Below are positions 12,818-24,703 of a stretch of 39,805 nucleotides of DNA, piece by piece (the first letter of the stretch is position 1; every line of letters starts with the position of its first letter). Position numbers and translations under genes: made by a program. Under the pieces are notes generated by a model. It saw only the letters and a list, made by a program, of their open reading frames with translations. It did no database searches and was not told the origin of the DNA. Origin of the DNA: Pseudomonadota bacterium (GTDB lineage: Bacteria; Pseudomonadota; Gammaproteobacteria; Burkholderiales; Rhodocyclaceae); NCBI GenBank assembly GCA_018241695.1, contig JAFEDH010000024.1:1-39805 (forward strand), given 5' to 3'.

Positions 12818-13897
12818 ATGATCTTCCACCGCGCGGTGATGCGCGAATTCGCCCAGACCGCAGCCGCCGTGTTCGTGGCCCTGTTTGCCATCCTGCTCAC
12901 AACCCAGTTGATCCGGCTGCTGGGAGAGGCCGCCGGGGGGCAGCTGGCATCGGAAGCCGTCATCGCCCTGCTCGGGTTTTCCGCCCTCAACTACCTGCCG
13001 GTTCTGCTGTCACTCACCTTGTTCGTCTCGGTTTTGATGACCCTTTCGCGCTCCTATCGCGATTCGGAAATGGTGGTCTGGTTTTCAGCGGGGGTTCCGC
13101 TCACGGCATGGGTGACGCCGGTGTTACGTTTTTCCTGGCCCATCGTGCTGGCAATCGCCATCCTCTCGCTGTTCCTCTCTCCCTGGGCACTGAACATGAG
13201 TGCCGAGTACCGGCAGCACATGGATAACCGGGACGAGGTTTCCCAGATATCGCCAGGAACGTTCAATGAGTCCAGCAGTGCGGACCGGGTTTTCTTTGTC
13301 GAGGGTATCGTGGGCGACCAGGGGCGAGTAAAAAATGTTTTCGTCAGCTCCGTGCAGCAGGGACGGCTTGGCGTAATCGCGGCTACCGAAGGTCATACCG
13401 AGTCGATGCCCAATGGCGACCGCTATCTGGTCATGGACAAAGGCCGCCGTTACGAAGGCTCTCCGGGCACCCCTGAATACCGGGTCATGGAATTTGACAA
13501 GTATCTGGTACGCATCGAAACCAAGGAATCACGCGGTATCGAAGAAACCGCCAGCAACATGCCCCTCGGGGAACTGTTCCGCCACCCCACCGCGGCCAAC
13601 CTAGGCGAAATCGTCTGGCGCGTGGGCCTGCCCCTGATCGCGATCAATCTGTCACTGCTGGCCATTCCACTTTCATTTGTCAATCCACGTGCCGGTCGCG
13701 CCAACAACCTGATTTTCGCGCTTCTCACCTTCATGATCTACAGCAACCTGCTCAGCGTCAGTCAGGCATGGGTACGCCAGGAGCGCATACCCTTCGGAGT
13801 AGGAATCTGGGCTGTGCATGTGGCGATGTTTGTCATCCTGCTTCTGCTGTTCTGGCGCCGCCTGTCCATTTTCTCCTGGAGCCGCCTGTGGCGCTAA
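12818..13897 (+). CDS. lptF: LPS export ABC transporter permease LptF
   Basis: 359 residues with the LptF/LptG plan: three N-terminal membrane helices (about 14-34, 50-75, 95-120), a periplasmic beta-jellyroll domain, and three C-terminal helices ending in a basic tail. MIFHRAVMREFAQT is a typical LptF start. With LptG and the ATPase LptB it extracts lipopolysaccharide from the inner membrane and passes it to LptC/LptA. The ATG has only a weak ribosome-binding site. Its end overlaps lptG by 10 nt. The pepA/lptFG divergence is conserved in gamma- and betaproteobacteria. Confidence 0.93.
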   Translation: MIFHRAVMREFAQTAAAVFVALFAILLTTQLIRLLGEAAGGQLASEAVIALLGFSALNYLPVLLSLTLFVSVLMTLSRSYRDSEMVVWFSAGVPLTAWVTPVLRFSWPIVLAIAILSLFLSPWALNMSAEYRQHMDNRDEVSQISPGTFNESSSADRVFFVEGIVGDQGRVKNVFVSSVQQGRLGVIAATEGHTESMPNGDRYLVMDKGRRYEGSPGTPEYRVMEFDKYLVRIETKESRGIEETASNMPLGELFRHPTAANLGEIVWRVGLPLIAINLSLLAIPLSFVNPRAGRANNLIFALLTFMIYSNLLSVSQAWVRQERIPFGVGIWAVHVAMFVILLLLFWRRLSIFSWSRLWR

Positions 13898-14967
13898 AGG
13901 TCTACGAGCGCTACCTTGCACGGGAAATTTTTACCGCCGTCACACTGGTACTGGTGGCCTTCCTGATGCTTTTCGCATTTTTTGATTTCATCGGGGAAAT
14001 CCAGCAGTTGGGAAAGGGTGGATACCAGCTTCACCACGCGATTGCCTATGTGGCACTCACCTTGCCAGGACGGGCCTACGAATTGCTGCCGATTGCTGTG
14101 CTGATAGGCACTCTCTACGCACTGACACAACTGGCACGACATTCCGAGATCACTGTCCTGCGGGCATCGGGCCTGTCCACCTCTGGGCTGTTGGTTACCC
14201 TGCTGAAACAGGGCCTGCTTTTCGCGATACTGACGCTCGTGATCGGCGAAGCAGTGGCGCCACCCGCGGAACGGGCCGCGCAGCAGCTGCGCCTGCAGGC
14301 CCAAAGCAGCATGGTAGCCCAGGAGTTTCGTTCCGGACTCTGGGTCAAGGATGAATACAATTTCGTCAACGTCCGCGACATGCTGCCCGATGCCACACTG
14401 CAGGACATCAGAATCTATGCATTTGACTCATCCAATCACCTGAAGGCCATCCGGGAAGCACACACCGGAAAGTATGCAGGGGACGGGGAGTGGACGCTCA
14501 GTCAGGTAGAGCAGACCCTTTTCGAGGGAAATCGCGCTCATGTCGAACGGTTCCCGACAATGGGATGGAAGTCCGCACTCAACCCGGACATCCTTTCCGT
14601 ATTGCTGGTGGTGCCGGAAAAAATGTCCTTGCTGAACCTGTATCACTACACCCGGCATCTGGAAGAAAATCACCAAAAGACGGACCGTTACGACATCGCG
14701 TTATGGAAAAAGCTCAGTTATCCGTTCACTGCGCTGGTCATGATGATGCTGGCCCTGCCCTTTGGCTACCTGCAGGATCGGATGGGAGCGGTAAGCATCA
14801 AGGTATTCGCCGGTGTCATGCTGGGTATAGGCTTTCACATGCTCAATGGCCTTTTTTCCAGCCTGGGAGCCATCAACAGTTGGCCACCCTTCTGGTCTGC
14901 CATAACACCCAGCCTGATCTTTCTGGCGGGGGCCAGCGGATTTCTCTGGTGGACAGAACGACGTTAA
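13888..14967 (+). CDS. lptG: LPS export ABC transporter permease LptG
   Basis: 359 residues from GTG 13888 (VALKVYERYLAREIFTAV), with GGAG six bases upstream. Same topology as LptF: three N-terminal helices, periplasmic jellyroll (QEFRSGLWVKDEYNFVNVRDM), three C-terminal helices. The equal length to LptF and the 10-nt overlap with the lptF stop support this start over longer in-frame extensions inside lptF. It partners LptF in the LptB2FG complex. Its stop lies 3 bp from the convergent RDD gene, with no obvious terminator between. Confidence 0.92.
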   Translation: MALKVYERYLAREIFTAVTLVLVAFLMLFAFFDFIGEIQQLGKGGYQLHHAIAYVALTLPGRAYELLPIAVLIGTLYALTQLARHSEITVLRASGLSTSGLLVTLLKQGLLFAILTLVIGEAVAPPAERAAQQLRLQAQSSMVAQEFRSGLWVKDEYNFVNVRDMLPDATLQDIRIYAFDSSNHLKAIREAHTGKYAGDGEWTLSQVEQTLFEGNRAHVERFPTMGWKSALNPDILSVLLVVPEKMSLLNLYHYTRHLEENHQKTDRYDIALWKKLSYPFTALVMMMLALPFGYLQDRMGAVSIKVFAGVMLGIGFHMLNGLFSSLGAINSWPPFWSAITPSLIFLAGASGFLWWTERR

Positions 14968-14970
14968 GCC

Positions 14971-15384
14971 TCAGCGTTTGAACACGATCCGGGTACCCGC
15001 CAGCCGGTCATGCAGAAACTGACGGTCCCGGTCAAAAAGTGCCCAGACAACCCCGGCACCAAAAAAACAGAAACAAGGCCAGGCAAGCAGATAACGCACA
15101 ACCACCTGCCACGCCAGGGGCGGTGTACCCCTCACGCTCATCAGCTGCAGTTTCCAGGTCTGCATGGCCAGGGTCTGCCCGCCATGCATCCAGTACCAGA
15201 TGAAATATGCGCCGACGACAACCAGCAGATGGACTGCCGTGACACCGGAGGAGGGCAGGATGCCGGCAGCCGCCAACCCCATTTCCGGAATCATGAATCC
15301 GATGGAAAGGACACCCAGCACCAGCAGGCTTTCATACAGGAGGCTGGCGAGACGGCGGCGAATACCAGGCAGACTCCCGGTCAC
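14971..15384 (-). CDS. RDD family membrane protein
   Basis: 137 residues. It begins with RRRLASLLYESLL, the RDD-domain start, followed by three hydrophobic segments and the conserved HGGQTLAMQTWKLQL and FDRDRQFLHDRLAGTRIV. RDD proteins are small membrane proteins of mostly unknown function; some promote ion exchange. It starts at GTG 15382-15384, overlapping the DUF3106 stop by 4 nt (GTGA), so it is the last member of a coupled set with the sigma factor, DUF3619 and DUF3106 genes. Confidence 0.85.
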   Translation of the reverse strand: MTGSLPGIRRRLASLLYESLLVLGVLSIGFMIPEMGLAAAGILPSSGVTAVHLLVVVGAYFIWYWMHGGQTLAMQTWKLQLMSVRGTPPLAWQVVVRYLLAWPCFCFFGAGVVWALFDRDRQFLHDRLAGTRIVFKR

Positions 15385-16025
15385 TGAGATGCCGCCGGCA
15401 CGGATGGCGCAGAGGACGGCGCGGGTGGCACCTGACCAACACCTCCGGCACCAGGGGTGGCAGGCACCGGCACACTGGATGGCGGAACCGCCGGAACGGA
15501 TGCGGCAGGGGGGGGTGGGATCGGTACTGCCCGAGGCGCCGCATGGGGAGCCAGAGGCCTGGATGGCACCGTAGCCTTTATCCCCCCCCCTCGCGCCTGT
15601 GACTTGCGGGCGGCCTCCCGCGTCAGACGCTGCCTTTCAGCCTCGGGAAGCTCCTTGTACTGCTGCCACTGTTCGGCAATCATTCCACGACGCTCCGGAG
15701 GCACCTTTTGCAGGGTCTTGTACTGATCCCGCGCAGCCTTGCGTTCTTCTGTCGAAAGGTTGGTCCACGCCCGCATACGCTGCTGGAGCCGTTGCTGCTC
15801 TTCGGGACTCATCCTTGGATAACGTTCGATGATGCCGAGCCAGCGTTTGCGCCGGAAGGGCTCCATGCCATCCCATTCCCTTGCCAAAGGAGCCAGCGCC
15901 TGCCGTTGCTGGGGGGAAAGTTCCGCCCAGTTGGGTTGAACCAGAGGAGGAACAGCAGCGATCGCAGCAGGTGACAGCAGCAGATTTATTGCGATACAGG
16001 CAATGAGGAATGATGAGCGAGCCAT
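15381..16025 (-). CDS. DUF3106 domain protein, secreted or periplasmic
   Basis: 214 residues with an N-terminal signal peptide (basic MARSS, hydrophobic LIACIAINLLLSPAAIAA, probable cleavage after AIA-A). A DUF3106 core follows, with repeated W/R-rich helices (LSPQQRQALAPLAREWDGM, MSPEEQQRLQQRM, LSTEERKAAR), then a low-complexity Pro/Ala/Val-rich C-terminus. The repeats resemble Spy/CpxP-like LTxxQ helices, so a periplasmic stress-sensing or chaperone role is possible but unproven. Its start lies inside the end of the DUF3619 gene (40-nt overlap). Confidence 0.82.
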   Translation of the reverse strand: MARSSFLIACIAINLLLSPAAIAAVPPLVQPNWAELSPQQRQALAPLAREWDGMEPFRRKRWLGIIERYPRMSPEEQQRLQQRMRAWTNLSTEERKAARDQYKTLQKVPPERRGMIAEQWQQYKELPEAERQRLTREAARKSQARGGGIKATVPSRPLAPHAAPRAVPIPPPPAASVPAVPPSSVPVPATPGAGGVGQVPPAPSSAPSVPAASQ

Positions 16026-16366
16026 GCGCGGAAACCCTGATCGGTGTATGCGGCCACCGGAAGTTCGTCAGTCAGAAGGGCAGAATCCACGTCGATGTTA
16101 TCGTCGGCATCGCTATAGGAATTCCAGTAATAAGTGCCAACCATGCCCAACATCAAAACTACGGTGGCAACAAGCACGCGGGCCTGGGGTAGCACGAAAT
16201 CCACAGTCAAACCACCAATCGACGCGAGACGGGTTGCCGCCACGGGACGCGCCAACGCAGCCTGCCGGGCCTTTGCCAGACGACGGGTCAAATCCGGGCG
16301 CATCGAATCACAGCCCTGGTCAAGCACCCGGGCGATTTTCAGGCCGATCTCATGGTCGCTGTTCAT
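15986..16366 (-). CDS. DUF3619 family protein, probable membrane-anchored partner of the sigma factor
   Basis: 126 residues from ATG 16366. A soluble N-terminus (NSDHEIGLKIARVLDQGCDSM...RLAKARQAAL) is followed by a single membrane segment (about 70-88, VLVATVVLMLGMVGTYYW) and a short acidic outside tail. This single-pass layout and the 4-nt ATGA overlap with the upstream sigma-factor gene suggest an anti-sigma-like role by analogy; no zinc-binding anti-sigma motif (HxxxCxxC) is seen. Family function is not established. Confidence 0.78.
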   Translation of the reverse strand: MNSDHEIGLKIARVLDQGCDSMRPDLTRRLAKARQAALARPVAATRLASIGGLTVDFVLPQARVLVATVVLMLGMVGTYYWNSYSDADDNIDVDSALLTDELPVAAYTDQGFRAWLAHHSSLPVSQ

Positions 16367-16926
16367 AATTTGATCCCTTTCGCTTTCAGCGCCCCGGCCA
16401 GCGCCTGCACTGCCCGGAAGCAATGTGTCTTCACGCTGCCCTCCGAGCAACCCATGGCACGTGCGGTTTCCGATATATCCAGTTCCTCCCAGTAACGCAT
16501 CAGGAAGGCTTCACGTTGACGCGGAGGCAATTTTTTTACCTCTTTATCAATCAATTCAACTACTTGATATCTTTCAAGATGCTCATGGGGAGTATCGAGT
16601 AGGTTCGACTCACCGGCCGCACCCAAAGTTTCCAGAGGATCACCATCCTCATCATCGCCCCCTGTCAGGGACGAAAACAGAACCGTCCACGTGGAGCGGA
16701 CCTTCTGACGACGGTAAAAATCCCGGATTGCGTTTTGCAGGATACGCTGAAACAGCATGGGCAGTTCTGCGACCGGCCGCCCGCTATATTTCTCCGTCAG
16801 ACGCAGCATGGCATCCTGAACCAGATCGAGGGCGGTCTCTTCGTTGTGCACTGCAAACAGAGCTTGCCTGAAGGCTCTGCGCTCAACATCCGCCAAAAAA
16901 TCTGAGAGTTCGCCGTGCGTCGCCAC
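16363..16926 (-). CDS. RNA polymerase sigma-70 family (ECF-type) factor
   Basis: 187 residues. Region 2 (FRQALFAVHNEETALDLVQDAMLRL), a region 2.4-like IRDFYRRQKVRS, and region 4 with an HTH (LPPRQREAFLMRYWEELDISETARAMGCSEGSVKTHCFRA) are clear. A linker of about 45 residues rich in Gly/Asp/Glu between regions 2 and 4 is longer than usual for ECF factors. It starts at GTG 16924-16926, as an in-frame TAG lies immediately upstream. It heads the sigma-DUF3619-DUF3106-RDD set and is divergent from ilvB. The gene order suggests it responds to an envelope signal through the downstream membrane and periplasmic proteins. Confidence 0.88.
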   Translation of the reverse strand: MATHGELSDFLADVERRAFRQALFAVHNEETALDLVQDAMLRLTEKYSGRPVAELPMLFQRILQNAIRDFYRRQKVRSTWTVLFSSLTGGDDEDGDPLETLGAAGESNLLDTPHEHLERYQVVELIDKEVKKLPPRQREAFLMRYWEELDISETARAMGCSEGSVKTHCFRAVQALAGALKAKGIKL

Positions 16927-16996
16927 CTAGGGCCCCGAATCAAAATTTTCCCGCGTCAAACCCTGAGGTGCCCCGCATCGAAATCCGGGCCGAGCC

Positions 16997-17025
16997 TTGA
17001 CCGAAGAAAGCCGAATCGTTAATGT
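16997..17025 (+). promoter_or_regulatory. Candidate sigma-70 promoter for ilvB
   Basis: TTGACC (16997-17002) and TAATGT (17020-17025) are separated by exactly 17 bp. The predicted start near 17032 gives a leader of about 48 nt. An inverted repeat (TTTCCGG/CCGGAAA, 17034-17053) falls in that leader. Confidence 0.55.
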
Positions 17026-17079
17026 TACGGGTTTTTCCGGAGAATTCCGGAAACCTCGAACATCATTGTGACGAAAATC

Positions 17080-18792
17080 ATGGAACTGACAGGGGCTGAG
17101 ATCGTAGTCAGGTGCCTCCAGGAAGAAAAGGTCGAGCACGTCTTCGGCTATCCTGGGGGATCTGTCCTGTATATTTATGACGAACTGTTCAAGCAGAATC
17201 AGGTCAAGCACATCCTGGTCCGTCATGAACAGGCTGCCGTCCACGCCGCAGATGCGTACTCCCGCTCCTCTATTGGCAAGATCGGCGTTGCACTGGTAAC
17301 TTCCGGCCCCGGTGTAACCAATGCCGTTACCGGCATTGCAACAGCCCACATGGATTCCGTACCCATGGTCATCATCACTGGCCAGGTACCGACCGCCTAC
17401 ATCGGCCAGGATGCCTTCCAGGAGTGCGACACCGTGGGCATCACCCGCCCCTGCGTGAAACACAACTTCCTCGTGAAGAACGTCAAGGATCTGGCGGAAA
17501 CCCTGAAAAAAGCCTTCTATCTGGCCAAAACCGGCCGCCCCGGCCCTGTGCTGGTGGATATCCCCAAGGATGTCACGGCACAGAAGTACGCCTTCAGCTA
17601 TCCCGATTCGATTTCCATCCGCTCCTACAACCCGGTGGTGAAGGGCCACAGTGGCCAGATCAGGAAGGCGGTACAACTGTTGGTGGGTGCCAAGCGCCCC
17701 ATGATCTATACGGGCGGCGGCGTCATCCTGTCCGATGCCGACCAGCAGCTGGGCAAGTTGACCCGCCTGCTCGGTTTCCCCCTGACCCAGACCCTCATGG
17801 GCCTGGGTGCCTTCCCCGCCACGGATCACCAGCATCTGGGCATGCTGGGCATGCATGGCACCTACGAGGCCAATATGGCCATGCAGCACTGCGACGTGCT
17901 GCTCGCTATCGGAGCCCGCTTCGATGACCGGGTGATCGGCAATCCCGCCCACTTCGGCCAGGTGGCACGCAAGATCATCCACGTCGACATCGATCCGTCC
18001 TCCATCTCCAAGCGGGTCAAGGTGGACGTGCCCATCGTCGGCAATGTGCCCGATGTACTGGACGAACTCATCGCCCAGATCGAATCCAGCGATCGCGCGG
18101 CGCTCCCCGGCAATATCGCCGGCTGGTGGAAGCAGATCGAAGAATGGCGCGGCAAGGACTGCCTGAAATTCAAGCAGGACGACCAGGTGATCATGCCCCA
18201 GTTCGTGGTGCAGAAACTCTATGAAGTTACGGGTGGCGATGCCTTCATCACTTCCGACGTGGGCCAGCACCAGATGTTCGCTGCCCAGTTCTACAAGTTC
18301 GACAAGCCTCGCCGCTGGATAAACTCGGGCGGCCTGGGCACCATGGGTGTGGGGCTGCCCTACGCCATGGGAGTGCGTTTCGCCAATCCCGATGCCCAGG
18401 TGGCCTGCATCACCGGCGAAGCCTCAATCCAGATGTGCATCCAGGAACTTTCCACCTGCAAGCAGTTCCGCCTGCCCGTCAAGATCATCAATCTCAACAA
18501 CCGCTATCTGGGCATGGTGCGCCAATGGCAGGAGATGTTCCACGGCAACCGCTACGCCGAATCCTACGTGGATGCCCTGCCCGATTTCGTGAAACTGGCC
18601 GAATCCTACGGTCACGTGGGCATGCGCATCGAGCGTCCCGCCGACGTGGAACCCGCCCTGCGCGAAGCCTTCACCAGGCATAAAGACGACCTGGTATTCA
18701 TGGACTTCATCACCGACCAGACCGCCAACGTGTTCCCCATGGTGGCGGCGGGCAAGGGTCTTTCGGAAATGGTCCTCGCCGAGGATCTGTGA
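17080..18792 (+). CDS. ilvB: Acetolactate synthase large (catalytic) subunit
   Basis: 570 residues from ATG 17080 (MELTGAEIVVRCLQEE). It is a ThDP-dependent enzyme that condenses pyruvate to acetolactate (valine/leucine) or with 2-ketobutyrate (isoleucine). The catalytic Glu region is VRHEQAAVHAADAYSRSS; ITGQVPTAYIGQDAFQE and the FAD region are present; the ThDP/Mg site is GEASIQM...IINLNNRYLGMVRQWQ. The usual Gly of the GDG/GEG triplet is Ala here (GEA), a mild oddity. A GTG four codons upstream (17068) is an alternative start; neither has a strong ribosome-binding site. It forms an operon with ilvH and ilvC. Confidence 0.95.
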   Translation: MELTGAEIVVRCLQEEKVEHVFGYPGGSVLYIYDELFKQNQVKHILVRHEQAAVHAADAYSRSSIGKIGVALVTSGPGVTNAVTGIATAHMDSVPMVIITGQVPTAYIGQDAFQECDTVGITRPCVKHNFLVKNVKDLAETLKKAFYLAKTGRPGPVLVDIPKDVTAQKYAFSYPDSISIRSYNPVVKGHSGQIRKAVQLLVGAKRPMIYTGGGVILSDADQQLGKLTRLLGFPLTQTLMGLGAFPATDHQHLGMLGMHGTYEANMAMQHCDVLLAIGARFDDRVIGNPAHFGQVARKIIHVDIDPSSISKRVKVDVPIVGNVPDVLDELIAQIESSDRAALPGNIAGWWKQIEEWRGKDCLKFKQDDQVIMPQFVVQKLYEVTGGDAFITSDVGQHQMFAAQFYKFDKPRRWINSGGLGTMGVGLPYAMGVRFANPDAQVACITGEASIQMCIQELSTCKQFRLPVKIINLNNRYLGMVRQWQEMFHGNRYAESYVDALPDFVKLAESYGHVGMRIERPADVEPALREAFTRHKDDLVFMDFITDQTANVFPMVAAGKGLSEMVLAEDL

Positions 18793-18803
18793 GGCAAGAC
18801 AGC

Positions 18804-20344
<1,541 letters not shown>

Positions 20345-20376
20345 TCGACCCCCGCGGCGAACCGATTCTTTTCCGG

Positions 20377-20403
20377 AAAGGGCACAGCCAGGCTGTGCCC
20401 TTT
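20377..20403 (+). terminator. Rho-independent terminator after ilvC
   Basis: AAAGGGCACAGC pairs with GCTGTGCCCTTT around a CAG loop, followed by a T run. It lies just ahead of the psd ribosome-binding site, so it may separate the ilv operon from psd or act as a partial terminator. Confidence 0.8.
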
Positions 20404-20427
20404 TCCTACCGGCCAGGTGAATCCCTC

Positions 20428-21072
20428 ATGAGCAACTATCCCCATCCCGTCATCGCCCGTGAAGGCTGGCCCTTCCTTGCCGGCGCCCTCATCGCCGCGC
20501 TGGCCGCATCCCGCTTCGCCGGACCACTGATATCGATTCCCATCTGGGTCATCTTTCTCTTTGTCCTGCAGTTCTTCCGCGACCCGGGCCGCACCGTTCC
20601 CTCCGGAGAGAAAAACGTGCTCTCCCCGGCTGATGGCCGCATCGTCGCCATCGAACCGGCCCGTGATCCCTGGCTGAATCGCGACACGCTCAAGATCAGC
20701 GTGTTCATGAACGTGTTCAATGTCCACTCCAACCGCAGTCCGGTAGATGGCACCGTAATCCAGCGCTGGTACCATCCCGGCGCCTTCCTCAATGCCGCCC
20801 TGGACAAGGCTTCGCTGGAAAACGAGCGTAACGCCCTGCATCTGCGTACCACCAGCGGTCAGGACGTTACCTGCGTCCAGGTGGCCGGCCTGATCGCCCG
20901 GCGCATCCTCTGCTATGTGGAAGCGGACACCCCACTCAAGCGTGGCCAGCGTTACGGTTTCATCCGGTTCGGCTCGCGGGTGGATCTCTACCTGCCCACC
21001 GACGCACGGGTACGTGTCACCATCGGCGACAAGGTACAAGCCACCAGTACGATCCTTGCCGAACTCGCCTGA
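20428..21072 (+). CDS. psd: Phosphatidylserine decarboxylase proenzyme (short form)
   Basis: 214 residues from ATG 20428 with AGGTGA 7 nt upstream. It has N-terminal hydrophobic segments (about 13-45), the conserved [12 protein letters not shown] and [27 protein letters not shown], and the autocleavage site [13 protein letters not shown] in which the Gly-Ser bond yields the pyruvoyl cofactor. Length matches the short Psd type found in many alpha- and betaproteobacteria. It makes phosphatidylethanolamine from phosphatidylserine, the product of PssA encoded directly downstream. Confidence 0.93.
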   Translation: MSNYPHPVIAREGWPFLAGALIAALAASRFAGPLISIPIWVIFLFVLQFFRDPGRTVPSGEKNVLSPADGRIVAIEPARDPWLNRDTLKISVFMNVFNVHSNRSPVDGTVIQRWYHPGAFLNAALDKASLENERNALHLRTTSGQDVTCVQVAGLIARRILCYVEADTPLKRGQRYGFIRFGSRVDLYLPTDARVRVTIGDKVQATSTILAELA

Positions 21073-21134
21073 TGCAAACCCCGGCGCTGGCCCGGCTACA
21101 ATAGCTGTGTCTTGATCGCCCCGTCTTCATACCC

Positions 21135-21899
21135 ATGCAGGAACTCCGCTCCCGCAAATCTCCGGTGTCCCCGACACTGAGCCGCCGCGGCATCTATCTG
21201 CTGCCCAACCTGTTTACGACCGCCGCCCTGTTCGCCGGTTTCTACGCCATCGTCCAGGCCATGAACCAGCAGTTCGAGCAGTCCGCCGTGGCCATTTTCA
21301 TCGCCATGGTGCTCGATGGCCTCGACGGCCGGGTGGCCCGCATGACCCGGACCCAGAGTGCCTTCGGTGCCGAGTACGACTCCCTCTCCGACATGGTCTC
21401 CTTTGGCGCCGCCCCGGCCCTGGTGATCTACGAATGGGCGCTGAAAGGCATGGGCAAGCTGGGCTGGATCGCGGCCTTCATCTACTGTGCCGGCGCGGCG
21501 CTGCGCCTGGCGCGGTTCAACACCAACATCGACGTGGTGGACAAACGCTACTTCCAGGGCATGCCCAGCCCCGCCGCCGCCGCCCTGATCGCCGGCCTGG
21601 TCTGGATTTTGATCGACAACCGGTGGACCGGTGCCGAGGCCCGCTGGTACGCCTGCACCCTCACCATCTTCGCCGGCATCACCATGGTCAGCAATGTCCG
21701 CTATTACTCGGGCAAGGACATCAATCTGCGCAAGAGCGTACCTTTCATCGTGATTGCCGGCATTGCCCTGGCGTTCGCGCTGATTTCCATCGATCCGCCA
21801 AGCGTACTCTTCGGCCTTTTCCTCGCCTATGCCGTTTCGGGCTATGCCCTGGCCATCTGGCAATTCCTCTCGCGGGGAAAAAATCGCACGCGCCGCTGA
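21135..21899 (+). CDS. pssA: CDP-diacylglycerol-serine O-phosphatidyltransferase
   Basis: 254 residues, polytopic membrane protein. The CDP-alcohol phosphotransferase signature DGx2ARx8Gx3Dx3D is complete in LDGLDGRVARMTRTQSAFG followed by AEYDSLSDM. It is the Bacillus-type (integral membrane) PssA rather than the E. coli phospholipase-D-like type. It produces phosphatidylserine for Psd. Start ATG 21135; psd and pssA are 62 bp apart and probably cotranscribed. Confidence 0.93.
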   Translation: MQELRSRKSPVSPTLSRRGIYLLPNLFTTAALFAGFYAIVQAMNQQFEQSAVAIFIAMVLDGLDGRVARMTRTQSAFGAEYDSLSDMVSFGAAPALVIYEWALKGMGKLGWIAAFIYCAGAALRLARFNTNIDVVDKRYFQGMPSPAAAALIAGLVWILIDNRWTGAEARWYACTLTIFAGITMVSNVRYYSGKDINLRKSVPFIVIAGIALAFALISIDPPSVLFGLFLAYAVSGYALAIWQFLSRGKNRTRR

Positions 21900-21965
21900 T
21901 CTGAATTTATCCGTTCATCGCACGCGCTACAGCACCCGCTCCACATCATTCAAGACGGAGGCCTC

Positions 21966-23487
<1,522 letters not shown>

Positions 23488-23510
<23 letters not shown>

Positions 23511-23856
23511 TGCCCGTGCCGCTCCAGCGGGCGAAAAGAACAGCGCTGGTGAAGAACACCAGGGTCAGTGCCACCTCCACCCCGGCCAGGACGCGGCCCG
23601 CCGTGCCGGGATCGCTCGCAGCGCGCACGACCCCCTCGGTAAAGTAGGCCAGGATCATCATCGAAGCCCACTGGAAGGTATAACGCCGGCCGCGCAAGAC
23701 CCCGCGCAGGGGCAACAGCAGAGGCAGCACCTTGAACACCAGGGCGGAGCCGCCGGGTCGCAGGGGCGCCCACCACAACTCCCAGGCCAGACACAGGAAA
23801 ATCAGGGCAATCAGGCCGACAGTCGCCGACAGATGCACAACATTCAGACGATTCAT
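23488..23856 (-). CDS. DUF2069 inner-membrane protein
   Basis: 122 residues from ATG 23856 ([19 protein letters not shown]). Four hydrophobic segments are visible (about 9-27, 40-55, 65-83, 95-113). The [19 protein letters not shown] segment is characteristic of DUF2069 (YqjF/YjcB-like betaproteobacterial proteins next to yihY or wrbA). Function unknown. Its 3' end runs 23 bp into leuA on the opposite strand, and its start is only 31 bp from the divergent yihY. Confidence 0.78.
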
Positions 23857-23887
23857 GAAAAGTAATTCCACGGGGGGGCCGCATTAT

Positions 23888-24703
23888 ATGCGCCGGCTCC
23901 TGACCCTTCCCTACCGCGTCATCCGGCGTTTTTTCAAGGAGCGCTTCGCCCAGACCGCAGCCGCGCTTTCTTTCGCCACGCTGCTGGGCCTGGTTCCCAT
24001 GGTGGCGGTCGCCGCCGCCGTCATGATCCATCTGCCGCTGGCGGACAGCCTTCTGGCCGCGATCCAGAAATTTCTCCTGACCAATCTGCTGCCGGAAAAA
24101 GCCGGCGGCATCATCGCCCGGTATCTAAGCCAGTTTGCCGTCAAGGCCCAGCGTCTGACCTGGATCGGTGTGATCGCCCTGATCGCCGCAGCCCTGGCGC
24201 AGATGCTCACCATCGAGCACACCTTCAATGGCATTTGGGGGATCAAGATGCGCCGCCCGGTGTTACGCCGGATCTATATGCATCTGCTGGCCCTGGTGCT
24301 TGGACCCCTGGTTTTCGGCGCCAGCATCGGCATCATCACCTATGCCACCAGTGCATCGCTTGGTTTTGTGGATATGGCGCACGCCACCATCGGCATCGTG
24401 ATCCAGCGCATTTCTTTTGCCTTCATGGTCGCCATCTTCGCCCTGCTCTACTGGAAAGTGCCGCATCGAGAAGTCAGCGGCCGGCATGCCTTCTGTGGCG
24501 GCGTCATCGCCGCTGCCGGTTTCATCCTGCTGCAAAAACTGTTTTCCGGCTACGTCATCGGCCTGGGCAGTTACCGCATCGTCTATGGCGCGTTTGCCGC
24601 CATTCCCATCTTTCTGCTCTGGCTGCATCTGTCCTGGAGCGTGATCCTGCTCGGTGCGCTGGTCGTCGCCGACCTGGGACGCCACGATGCCGGTCCACGC
24701 TAG
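23888..24703 (+). CDS. YihY/BrkB family inner-membrane protein
   Basis: 271 residues from ATG 23888 (MRRLLTLPYRVIRRFFKERF). It has six or so membrane helices and the family signatures QTAAALSFATLLGLVPM, TIEHTFNGIWGI and the C-terminal YGAFAAIPIFLLWLHLSWSVILLGA. The family was once called ribonuclease BN by mistake; it is a membrane protein of unsettled role. A G-rich run lies about 8-14 nt upstream. An in-frame ATG at 23855 would add eleven residues and is less likely. Its TAG overlaps the stop of the convergent next gene. Confidence 0.87.
   Translation: MRRLLTLPYRVIRRFFKERFAQTAAALSFATLLGLVPMVAVAAAVMIHLPLADSLLAAIQKFLLTNLLPEKAGGIIARYLSQFAVKAQRLTWIGVIALIAAALAQMLTIEHTFNGIWGIKMRRPVLRRIYMHLLALVLGPLVFGASIGIITYATSASLGFVDMAHATIGIVIQRISFAFMVAIFALLYWKVPHREVSGRHAFCGGVIAAAGFILLQKLFSGYVIGLGSYRIVYGAFAAIPIFLLWLHLSWSVILLGALVVADLGRHDAGPR

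Noticed and set aside
16927..18270. Minus-strand open frame (447 codons) opposite ilvB
   Set aside because: Histidine/glycine/aspartate-rich shadow of IlvB; ilvB motifs are unambiguous.
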